Assembly: GCA_002633005.1 (NCBI GenBank)
Contig: NMRA01000082.1
Span: 876,716-940,715 of the forward strand
Origin: Phoronis australis
Lineage: Eukaryota; Phoronida; Phoronidae
Direction: 5' to 3'
DNA length: 64,000 nucleotides
The position numbers and the translations under genes were made by a program. The first letter of the stretch is position 1; every line of letters starts with the position of its first letter. The notes beneath the pieces were generated by a model. The model was not told where the DNA came from. It searched no databases and saw only the letters and a list, made by a program, of their open reading frames with translations. Below, in pieces: positions 48,301-51,045 of this stretch.

Positions 48301-50450
48301 GGTTTGTAAATGTAAATAAAAAATGATTCCATTCCAATGCAGTGCTATTTCTTATTGCATTTTTCACTTCTAGTTTGAACAGGACAACACAGGCCGGTGT
48401 AGCTATGAGCTTGCTTTGATTGCGTAAAAAAGCATCGAAGTTGTAACAATGAAATGCAATCGTCTTGTGTTCCAGCAACGGGTTGTACCTTGCCAGGCAC
48501 TTTCGGCGAGAAGTGTGAGCACAAGTGCCACTGCAAGCAGTCCACGTGCGATGATGAAACCGGAAGCTGCAAGGATCATGGCGGCTGCACCGAATTCTTC
48601 TCTGGCGACAACTGCTCCACGTGTACGTAAACATTAATAAAAGTATAGCTTGAACAAACGGCCTACTTTGAGGTCTACCATAAAAACGGAAACCTGTTTG
48701 CTAATCCAGTGAGATTTAACAAAGGCACTGATAAGCAGTAAAAGACAAAACCATCATAAAACAGCCGGTAGATGGCGCCTTCAAGTGACTGAATTAATTC
48801 CATGAATATTGCAGGGTTGTTTGTGCACAGAAACTTTCGAACAATTCATGGAAGCTAGGTTTTATTCCTCTGATCTCGGCGTCCTTGGCGAGCCGGTGCC
48901 GGGTAGGTCGAATGAGTAACAAAATTGGGGTTGAAATGGCAGTAATTATAATAACGTTGTTTTTCTTGGTTTCAAGGGCTTACTAACGCGTGTGTTACGG
49001 GAGTGTCCTTCATAGCTTGATGAAATGTAGACCTGATGTGTTTCAGTTAAAATTCCTGAGCAGAACATTGGATCAGATAGTCAACGTAAGTAATTTTTAG
49101 TCATCGTGTGTCATCAACATTGTTTTCAAATTAATCAGACATGTTGTTGTAACACTATTAGTTTTGGCCAAATTGAAAGCAAGAACTGGGAAACAAATGA
49201 CGTTACAGTGCACCATGGAAACGACGTTTCGATAGTAGACAACCATAATCCTCAAGTGAGCATTCTGTTAAGGTATTCCGTTGTTCTGTTCTATTTTTGT
49301 GCTTGATGGTGGTATTTGCCTAATATCGAAACGTCGCTTTCGTGGTGCACTCTGTCGTCAATCTTGCCATCCACTTCTTTCAATTTGTTATAAAAAGAAC
49401 ATGCATTTTATTGTCGCGCCTCTCGGAGGTCAAAAATGTTTCAAGTTTAGACAAAGCAAATTCTAGGTGGAATGTGTGATAGTGAAATATGAAACAAAAA
49501 TTGCTCCTACATACTGTGAATATTAGTCTAGAAGACCAGTGTTGAGACAAATTGACGTTATGGGTTGTGTTTGTTGTCGCCATCAACACAGCGGGCTTTT
49601 CAATTAGATTGTGCGTTAGGACTATCGGGCATTACCCCAAGCGCTATTTTGTATTGACATCCGCTATGTACTGATCGTACTTATTTTAATCCCGGCACTA
49701 TCAACCGGTGCATTGTCAGACAAGTGCTTAGGACCTTTGTCGTTAAATCCGTTCAAATAACACGTGGCCTTCGTTCTGTTGATGCGAGAAACGTTTGGAC
49801 ACTGAAGACCATGCGCGCACCCTTGGCTTCAATATAGCGAGCAGACTGAAAGAAAAACGGGAGAAAAAAAACGGGAGCACCACTGTGAAGTGAGCGTTTG
49901 CGATTATTTAGTGGACTTTTGTCCCATTTTCTCGGACTTATTGTCTCCAGGGGCGGACCTTTTTGCCCACTTTGTCAAATGAGCCCCCCGAGCCCCCTCC
50001 CCTGGGTGCGCTCATGGAGACCACGCAAGTCTCCGCTTAGCATATCGATCACACTAGATCCCGTCCATTAGCATTGACAACCAATTCATTGTTACAGACC
50101 TTGATCAGACTGACAAAGAAGCGGAAATGGCAGAAAAGGAGAACAAGATTACTATAGCCGTAGGCGGCATCTGCGCTCTGGTCGTTGTTTGCTGCATATC
50201 TCTTGTCATCTTTATTTATGTGGCGAAAACTCATAAAAGTCAATTAGACCTGGAGTTGGTCGATGATGACGAGGAACCGGAGAACGACGATGACGATCAA
50301 CTGAAAACGCGGCCGCAGAGCAAAACTGGTTCCGTGGAAGAATCAAATATGGAAAACACCAGCATGACCAGTGCACAGGTTGATACACCCACAGAAACAC
50401 CTTCTATCCAAAGTGCTTCGTATTCGTTCCACGCAGAAGACAAGCAATAA
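118..50450 (+). CDS. Giant multi-EGF / alpha-beta-repeat type I membrane protein (5' end outside window), 40 exons
   Basis: The 40 exons listed separately below share one strand, all have GT-AG borders, and every internal exon is phase 1 at both ends, so they concatenate into one open frame of about 3,720 residues ending at TAA 50448-50450. Order: two 13-exon modules (2 EGF + linker + 5 alpha/beta domains), a short EGF exon, two five-exon EGF cassettes (about 28-30 EGF repeats each), a last EGF, a stalk, one transmembrane helix and a 75-residue tail. EGF repeats of the form YGxxCxxxCxC...GxCxxxC are typical of MEGF10/Draper/SREC-type receptors, which bind ligands or debris at the cell surface; that role here is inference. 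Signal peptide and start lie upstream of the window. The alternative is two genes split in the 3-kb intron 26925-29918, but I see no stop-bearing exon there and the phases fit across it. Confidence 0.7.
1059..1199 (+). CDS. Module 1 exon 2: EGF-like repeat
   Basis: Acceptor ttttacag, donor gtaagc, 141 nt, phase 1-1. One EGF-like repeat with the pattern YGPDCKTPCHC, YTGKCDQCPPGFSGESC. The module 2 copy at 17652-17792 has exactly the same length. Confidence 0.88.
1200..2322 (+). other. Intron, module 1 exons 2-3
   Basis: Apart from the GATGAC tract I see no element. Open frames at 1283-1636 and 1928-2251 have no recognisable protein character and are not conserved in module 2. Confidence 0.7.
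2101..2148. repeat. GATGAC minisatellite-like tract
   Basis: Imperfect gatgac/gacgat repeats. Similar gatgatgatg text also occurs in the homologous module 2 intron near 17918. Confidence 0.8.
2323..2400 (+). CDS. Module 1 exon 3: 26-residue two-Cys linker
   Basis: Acceptor ttgcag, donor gtaagt, 78 nt, phase 1-1. It encodes a short aromatic and proline-rich segment (ETDCMETFDFYPPS, then FYCVDG) with two cysteines that could form one disulfide. It is identified mainly by conservation with 18149-18226, which is the same length and keeps FDFYPPS and the CVDG end. It sits between the EGF pair and the alpha/beta array. Confidence 0.8.
2725..2861. repeat. ATT/GTT trinucleotide microsatellite
   Basis: Imperfect (tta)n and (ttg)n tract of about 137 bp in the intron between the linker exon and domain D1. 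Confidence 0.95.
3299..3436 (+). CDS. Module 1 exon 4: alpha/beta domain D1, first half
   Basis: Acceptor cattacag, donor gtaaag, 138 nt, phase 1-1. It begins with a beta-strand-like segment PLLEVSFKLDG and continues into a probable helix ending LGVVQSRISSL, followed by a second strand. The paralogue is 18814-18951 (same length). The domain family is not recognised. Confidence 0.83.
4022..4277. mobile_element. Fold-back (inverted-repeat) element, possible MITE
   Basis: Ends are near-exact inverted repeats (tgtcaggtaactcgtat and atacgagttacctgtca, one mismatch). Inside, ggattttgcggtt near 4091 and aaccgcaaaatcc near 4160 also pair, as do parts around ggtttatt and aataaacc. The whole 256 bp could fold into a long imperfect hairpin. 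No clear target duplication seen. Confidence 0.5.
4580..4777 (+). CDS. Module 1 exon 5: alpha/beta domain D1, second half
   Basis: Acceptor gtactgcag, donor gttagc, 198 nt, phase 1-1. A strand (QRVKLFLQP), a Ser/Lys-rich helix start (EKLSS), then a Gly-containing hairpin (PPGNKVKAK). The second half-domains of the array share this strand, P-P or P-N turn, helix and hairpin layout. Paralogue 19293-19490 has the same length. Confidence 0.83.
5204..5350 (+). CDS. Module 1 exon 6: domain D2, first half
   Basis: Acceptor gcgtccag, donor gtaagt, 147 nt, phase 1-1. Starts AKMIRILANIDK and ends RYKNPFVSPG. Strongly similar to 20907-21053 (same length), which keeps the NPTF and RY motifs. Confidence 0.87.
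5617..5814 (+). CDS. Module 1 exon 7: domain D2, second half
   Basis: Acceptor tttcgtcag, donor gtgagt, 198 nt, phase 1-1. Starts GEGKLIVELFPPVTKATTF, then a helix (VLKRLQ) and a DDKGN turn. The paralogue 21401-21601 is 201 nt and keeps GKLIVEL and PPV.KATTF. Confidence 0.87.
6105..6245. repeat. Dispersed GC-rich repeat R2, copy 1
   Basis: Two adjacent half-units with catgggcggcgcacca, a gggggctata or gggggtttag box, ccccacttttttcagtg and a ccatg end. Also present at 9064-9203. Confidence 0.75.
7222..7374 (+). CDS. Module 1 exon 8: domain D3, first half
   Basis: Acceptor tgatggcag, donor gtatgt, 153 nt, phase 1-1. VEVSFFVKCKL is the first strand and MGVTKERITNL closes the helix, matching the GVxxxRIxxL signature of the first half-domains. 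The paralogue 22318-22470 is also 153 nt. Confidence 0.85.
7659..7861 (+). mobile_element. Degraded 3' end of a non-LTR retrotransposon ORF2
   Basis: In the intron 7375-8456. One frame reads RYNIRSSLSSNLNLPKPRND; a frameshift at about 7750 leads to FYYSGPYLWNTLPADAKSAP and LRRIIRNRF. The series Y-N-x-R-S-S, L-P-K-P-R and G-x-x-L-W-N-T/S-L-P is the familiar tail of LINE reverse transcriptase ORFs. It is truncated and frameshifted, so inactive. Confidence 0.7.
7900..8060. repeat. TG/TATG-rich simple sequence
   Basis: Imperfect tgtgta and tatgta tract directly after the LINE remnant. It yields spurious open frames on both strands. Confidence 0.8.
8167..8240. repeat. Perfect inverted repeat, 32-bp arms with 10-base loop
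   Basis: Arms 8167-8198 and 8209-8240 are exact reverse complements (starts caagtgccaacatacag, ends ctgtatgttggcacttg); the loop is tagagtgaag. Intronic. Confidence 0.95.
8457..8657 (+). CDS. Module 1 exon 9: domain D3, second half
   Basis: Acceptor ctttacag, donor gtgagg, 201 nt, phase 1-1. Contains KKPSSSSKSS leading into a helix (ALNAWNTKVYSG), then a DDYGKDLC hairpin. The module 2 copy 23058-23258 has the same length and keeps WNTKVY.G. Confidence 0.86.
8658..11523 (+). other. 2.9-kb intron, module 1 exons 9-10
   Basis: Holds repeat R2 (9064-9203) and a comparatively CpG-rich stretch (about 9990-10290 and 10670-10730) with several gccgccat-like words. No exon with conserved phase or module 2 counterpart is visible. 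It is almost three times the length of the homologous intron in module 2 (23259-24338). Confidence 0.6.
9064..9203. repeat. Dispersed GC-rich repeat R2, copy 2
   Basis: Same layout as 6105-6245: ggggctatagcccccgc, ttttttcactg, then a second half-unit with gggcggtgcaccacag and ttttcagtgctgtgcc. Two copies about 3 kb apart in neighbouring introns. Confidence 0.75.
11524..11664 (+). CDS. Module 1 exon 10: domain D4, first half
   Basis: Acceptor gtatttcag, donor gtatta (weaker than the consensus), 141 nt, phase 1-1. VELTFTLDCKTS strand, helix, then LSVAKSRLSMV. Paralogue 24339-24485 is 147 nt, two codons longer. Confidence 0.82.
11911..12117 (+). CDS. Module 1 exon 11: domain D4, second half
   Basis: Acceptor tcatctag, donor gtcagt, 207 nt, phase 1-1. 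VAISPPTKSSPEKSSE is the P-P, Ser-rich helix start shared by these half-domains, followed by FYGELKIKDGD and a hydrophilic tail. The paralogue 24618-24821 is 204 nt and uses a donor with the same sequence. Confidence 0.86.
12118..15412 (+). other. Introns around module 1 exon 12 (13237-13383)
   Basis: Two introns of about 1.1 and 2.0 kb. I find no repeat or additional exon in them; open frames such as 13993-14370 look non-coding. Confidence 0.6.
13237..13383 (+). CDS. Module 1 exon 12: domain D5, first half
   Basis: Acceptor tttttcag, donor gtaagt, 147 nt, phase 1-1. KDNKIVIAIKCDS strand, helix with EQLATDAL, then DRIVNLKF. Paralogue 26364-26510 has identical length and keeps KDNK, EQLATDAL and the SGS end. 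Confidence 0.87.
15413..15580 (+). CDS. Module 1 exon 13: domain D5, second half
   Basis: Acceptor cttcaatag, donor gtgtga, 168 nt, phase 1-1. LEATLRPPTSTSP, helix (KAMKWLQEVVKAK), hairpin (KNRNGD) and the VNP end. The paralogue 26760-26924 is one codon shorter. The next exon in frame is the EGF exon of module 2. Confidence 0.84.
16129..16269 (+). CDS. Module 2 exon 1: EGF-like repeat
   Basis: Donor gtaagt at 16270. The acceptor ctaag ending at 16128 is AG but has an interrupted pyrimidine tract. 141 nt, phase 1-1, encoding CQPGFWGEKCKNPCNC through FTGPGC. Homologous to 118-264 but two codons shorter at its 5' end. Confidence 0.8.
17652..17792 (+). CDS. Module 2 exon 2: EGF-like repeat
   Basis: Acceptor ctcttgcag, donor gtaagc, 141 nt, phase 1-1. 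YGPDCNKPCNC, YSGKCDKCPSGYSGEDC. Same length and same donor as 1059-1199. Confidence 0.88.
18149..18226 (+). CDS. Module 2 exon 3: 26-residue two-Cys linker
   Basis: Acceptor cattgtag, donor gtaagc, 78 nt, phase 1-1. TTCTETFDFYPPS and FLCVDG; both cysteines and the FDFYPPS core are shared with 2323-2400. Confidence 0.83.
18814..18951 (+). CDS. Module 2 exon 4: domain D1, first half
   Basis: Acceptor attatag, donor gtaata, 138 nt, phase 1-1. PLLEISFKLDGRVNN, then LQVAKSRITSLVV. Clearly the duplicate of 3299-3436. Confidence 0.85.
19293..19490 (+). CDS. Module 2 exon 5: domain D1, second half
   Basis: Acceptor gactgtag, donor gttggg, 198 nt, phase 1-1. HLVNLYLRPPSTSSEKL followed by a helix and GNKIKAKTD. 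Duplicate of 4580-4777. The donor keeps the gtt start seen in module 1. Confidence 0.85.
19779..19990. repeat. (CA)n microsatellite
   Basis: Pure CA run at about 19793-19832 followed by an interrupted CA/CG-rich tract. It explains long His/Thr- and Val/Cys-rich open frames on both strands, which are spurious. Confidence 0.97.
20907..21053 (+). CDS. Module 2 exon 6: domain D2, first half
   Basis: Acceptor attacag, donor gtaagc, 147 nt, phase 1-1. KMVRIIADINKNS, NPTFKEDKTRYTKPYVSP. The Met codon is internal and not a start: the module 1 copy joins upstream sequence at the same acceptor. Confidence 0.88.
21401..21601 (+). CDS. Module 2 exon 7: domain D2, second half
   Basis: Acceptor gccaacag, donor gtaagt, 201 nt, phase 1-1. 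GKLIVELQPPVAKATTF, VIKRLQQVF, DGQGN turn, then VGPKTVPPG. Duplicate of 5617-5814 plus one codon. Confidence 0.88.
22318..22470 (+). CDS. Module 2 exon 8: domain D3, first half
   Basis: Acceptor ttgtgcag, donor gtacgt, 153 nt, phase 1-1. EKVKVSFFVKCQLQV, then LDVSKERIADM. Same length as 7222-7374 and the same Cys in the first strand. Confidence 0.86.
23058..23258 (+). CDS. Module 2 exon 9: domain D3, second half
   Basis: Acceptor ctgttgcag, donor gtgagt, 201 nt, phase 1-1. TLITFNLLAPTGLSTKLSS, HDWNTKVYEG, DDQGKTVCTV. Duplicate of 8457-8657. Confidence 0.87.
23398..23555. mobile_element. Small repeat R1 with CAGGGGYGGATCC ends (hAT-like MITE), best copy
   Basis: Starts caggggtggatccggg and ends taaatccgcccctg, so the two ends are inverted repeats of about 14 bp. 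Ends beginning CAGGGGCGGAT are typical of hAT-derived MITEs, hence the tentative class. Length 158 bp. Flanking 8-mers do not match exactly. Confidence 0.6.
24339..24485 (+). CDS. Module 2 exon 10: domain D4, first half
   Basis: Acceptor atttctag, donor gtagtt (weak), 147 nt, phase 1-1. KVVASFRLICSKT, then LGFAKTRLEKTTVL. The 11524-11664 copy also has a non-standard donor after the same VLK segment. Confidence 0.82.
24618..24821 (+). CDS. Module 2 exon 11: domain D4, second half
   Basis: Acceptor gtattcag, donor gtcagt, 204 nt, phase 1-1. VILPPTKFSTKKSSE, FNGELKVGD, then VDPVGPEPPG. A stronger-looking donor (gtaagt at 24811) lies ten bases upstream but would break phase; the chosen end matches module 1. 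Confidence 0.83.
24822..26363 (+). other. Intron, module 2 exons 11-12
   Basis: 1.5 kb without recognised elements, apart from a small caggtgactt...gagttacctg inverted motif near 25138-25161 like the arms of the 4022 fold-back element. Confidence 0.55.
26364..26510 (+). CDS. Module 2 exon 12: domain D5, first half
   Basis: Acceptor ccttttcag, donor gtaaga, 147 nt, phase 1-1. DKDNKVSVTLDCTS, EQLATDALVDV, ERIASLKF. Duplicate of 13237-13383. Confidence 0.88.
26760..26924 (+). CDS. Module 2 exon 13: domain D5, second half
   Basis: Acceptor gtcaacag, donor gtagga (weak), 165 nt, phase 1-1. LEFTLRPPTATSPMPSGKA, helix, KNKDGN turn and the VVNP end. Last exon of the second alpha/beta module. The next exon found in phase is 29919-30017. 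Confidence 0.83.
27249..29034. mobile_element. Pair of inverted ~62-bp repeats enclosing 1.7 kb of intron
   Basis: 27249-27310 (gcatagactctattcac to ctcactgcgataaaca) resembles the reverse complement of 28972-29034 (ctatcgtagcgagcctcg to gaatagggtctatgg). The layout could be a non-autonomous element with terminal inverted repeats, with R1 (28421-28710) nested inside. No long open frame within. Confidence 0.4.
28421..28710. mobile_element. Repeat R1, diverged longer copy
   Basis: Starts ctaggggcggatccagg and ends ccccccccaaatccg, with R1-like text between. It carries extra internal sequence. Confidence 0.5.
29919..30017 (+). CDS. Short EGF-like exon joining the modules to the EGF cassettes
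   Basis: Acceptor tgttccag, donor gtaaga, 99 nt, phase 1-1, encoding TKCPDGMYGPDCSNKCNC and LGKCEP. It holds only the first part of an EGF repeat (through GKC) and lacks the last Cys pair of the fuller repeats nearby. I see one copy only. Confidence 0.8.
30984..31214 (+). CDS. Cassette A exon 1: EGF-like repeats
   Basis: Acceptor ctctttcaag, donor gtgaat, 231 nt, phase 1-1. Starts IKCPEKTFGEQCKYNCDC, then an atypical Cys spacing, then LYGEDCSKRCDC. The copy at 38658-38888 has identical length. Confidence 0.87.
31673..32926 (+). CDS. Cassette A exon 2: long exon, about 13 EGF-like repeats
   Basis: Acceptor cttgttgcag, donor gtacga, 1254 nt (418 codons) without an intron, phase 1-1. Repeats follow YGxxCxxxCxC with a final Cys pair, of the laminin-like EGF kind in MEGF/Draper/SREC ectodomains. 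One repeat is divergent near 32449-32469 (CKNVSHC): it replaces the second Cys by Ser, lacks the fourth and gains an N-glycosylation sequon. The copy at 40283-41536 has identical length and differs by scattered substitutions. Confidence 0.92.
33738..35174 (+). CDS. Cassette A exon 3: long exon, about 15 EGF-like repeats
   Basis: Acceptor gatttcag, donor gtgagt, 1437 nt (479 codons), phase 1-1. An in-frame ATG at 33722 is not a start: copy B has attg at the homologous place. Repeats as in the previous exon. Two (CDKTSNC near 33777 and CKNESNC near 34789) share the same paired-Cys loss. Bases 34694-35050 match copy B with only two differences. Copy B is 42380-43816, of equal length. Confidence 0.92.
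35959..36099 (+). CDS. Cassette A exon 4: EGF-like repeat
   Basis: Acceptor cttttcag, donor gtaagt, 141 nt, phase 1-1. IPCPQPNRYGKACTMVCHC, FTGKCIKCKPKWKGDTC. Copy B is 44563-44703, equal length. Confidence 0.87.
36425..36512. repeat. CT-rich low-complexity tract
   Basis: Runs of ctctctctatctctctttc and cctctcttctcccctctc in the intron before cassette A exon 5. An unusually extended pyrimidine tract lying about 180 bases from that acceptor. Confidence 0.85.
36690..36833 (+). CDS. Cassette A exon 5: EGF-like repeat
   Basis: Acceptor cgttttcag, donor gtaagt, 144 nt, phase 1-1. EGCDKPNVYGQDCGSECQC, FTGSCGGICPPQRGGDKC. Copy B is 46342-46485, equal length. Confidence 0.87.
36834..38657 (+). other. 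Intron joining cassette A to cassette B
   Basis: About 36900-37320 resembles 46560-47000 (for example tattaataggccatgggcc-like text and gttcaatat), showing that introns were duplicated with the exons. The remainder up to 38500 shows nothing I recognise. Confidence 0.6.
38658..38888 (+). CDS. Cassette B exon 1: EGF-like repeats
   Basis: Acceptor tttctag, donor gtgaat, 231 nt, phase 1-1. TKCPDKTFGEQCRYTCHC. Duplicate of 30984-31214. Flanking intron sequence is also recognisably duplicated. Confidence 0.87.
39182..39346. repeat. (CA)n microsatellite
   Basis: CA-rich tract with a pure run near 39284-39323, in the intron between cassette B exons 1 and 2. Confidence 0.95.
40283..41536 (+). CDS. 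Cassette B exon 2: long exon, about 13 EGF-like repeats
   Basis: Acceptor gttgtag, donor gtaaga, 1254 nt, phase 1-1. Nearly the same protein as 31673-32926. The open frame continues left to 40117 through the intron, but that stretch is not similar to copy A and the acceptor is conserved, so it is not coding. The divergent CKNVSHC repeat (near 41059-41079) is kept. Confidence 0.92.
42380..43816 (+). CDS. Cassette B exon 3: long exon, about 15 EGF-like repeats
   Basis: Acceptor cggtttcag, donor gtgagt, 1437 nt, phase 1-1. Duplicate of 33738-35174. The divergent repeats CDKKSNC (near 42418) and CKNESNC (near 43429) are both kept. Bases 43336-43692 are almost identical to copy A. Confidence 0.92.
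44563..44703 (+). CDS. Cassette B exon 4: EGF-like repeat
   Basis: Acceptor atcgtttcag, donor gtaagt, 141 nt, phase 1-1. IPCPQPNRYGKACTMVCHC, then a CKPRWKGDTC end. Duplicate of 35959-36099. Confidence 0.87.
44837..44997. mobile_element. Repeat R1, copy
   Basis: Contains tcgaatccaggattttgagt, gggcagagt, ttagccaagattttgcc, caaatggaat and a ttacgccagtgcag end, collinear with 23398-23555. Confidence 0.6.
46342..46485 (+). CDS. Cassette B exon 5: EGF-like repeat
   Basis: Acceptor cgttttcag, donor gtaagt, 144 nt, phase 1-1. EACEKPNVYGEDCGSECRC, FTGSCRGVCPPRLEGDKC. Duplicate of 36690-36833. Confidence 0.87.
46486..48475 (+). other. Intron after cassette B
   Basis: Its first about 500 bases are the counterpart of 36834-37320. 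Later sequence holds only the 32-bp tandem duplication. Confidence 0.6.
47588..47651. repeat. Exact 32-bp tandem duplication
   Basis: The 32-mer starting catgaagtttagcgattc is repeated head to tail (47588-47619 and 47620-47651) without mismatch in the intron before the last EGF exon. Confidence 0.95.
48476..48622 (+). CDS. Last EGF-like exon
   Basis: Acceptor gtgttccag, donor gtacgt, 147 nt, phase 1-1. GCTLPGTFGEKCEHKCHC, ETGSCKDHGGC, FFSGDNC. Single copy, membrane-proximal. Layout resembles the EGF exons that open the two upstream modules (GEKC..KC.C). Confidence 0.87.
49047..49085 (+). CDS. 39-nt stalk exon
   Basis: Acceptor gatgtgtttcag, donor gtaagt, 13 codons (FKIPEQNIGSDSQ with the borrowed base), phase 1-1. 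It has no Cys, so a short polar stalk between the last EGF and the membrane is likely. The call rests on good splice sites and exact phase only. Confidence 0.6.
49910..50016. repeat. Dispersed repeat R3, copy 1
   Basis: Motif agtggacttttgtc, ttttctcggactt, ggcggacctttt, gagccccc and gggtgcgc, shared with 54882-54987 and 55007-55120. Lies just upstream of the final coding exon. Confidence 0.65.
50098..50450 (+). CDS. Final coding exon: juxtamembrane segment, transmembrane helix, acidic tail
   Basis: Acceptor gttacag, phase 1 in, stop TAA at 50448-50450. It encodes a charged juxtamembrane stretch, one hydrophobic helix of about 25 residues (core GGICALVVVCCISLVIFIYV, about 50148-50222), a basic stop-transfer (AKTHK) and a 75-residue tail. 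The tail has the acidic run DDDEEPENDDDD and a Ser/Thr-rich end (TETPSIQSASYSF). I see no NPxY and no YxxL ITAM-like motif, which Draper/MEGF10 tails use for signalling. Confidence 0.88.
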
Positions 50451-51045
50451 CTTGATCAAATATTTATCCGATTATATCGTTGTCACTGGAAATCTGTTCC
50501 TCGCCCCGTAGTTATCTATCCCATGAGCTCAGTGAGCATATCAGTTGATGACAACAGCGTATTTATTTAGCACCAGGGGTCGTGGTCACTCAAATGACGG
50601 ACGGAGGCAACCGTTTTACTGCAAATCTAAACCAGCGTTGAACCCTTACCTTAACGCCAAATCGCATTTGGCGGACTGGCAAAAATCTGAGGTCGCTAAA
50701 CCGAATCTGAGACCGTATGAAATCTCAGGTTACTGCATGATCCGGCGTAAAAATCGTCGACAAAAAAGGTCGTAGGGTTGTTATCCGTGTCCCGTTCTGT
50801 TCCCACGCGTCCAATTTCCCACCCGTAAATATACATTCATTCTCAAATTCCATTCAGAGCCTCACGCCAACGAAAAAAAAGCATAGAACTCGGACGACCG
50901 CATACACGGGCGGCGCTTACTTTACTGAACTTGCCGATTTGTCCTGACCAATTTCGACTTGTCTGTTTCTGTTGTATTTGATGTGTGCCACTGCTGTGGT
51001 TAATGCACATCCTTTCACGAAATAAATGGAATAGTTGTGAATCAA
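50451..51045 (+). other. 3' UTR of the giant gene
   Basis: Sequence after the TAA is non-coding in all plausible readings. It is taken to run to shortly beyond the first canonical AATAAA. Its end is inferred. Confidence 0.5.
51021..51026 (+). terminator. Polyadenylation signal AATAAA
   Basis: First AATAAA found on the + strand after the stop codon, about 570 bases downstream. Cleavage would be expected some 10-30 bases later. Confidence 0.5.
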
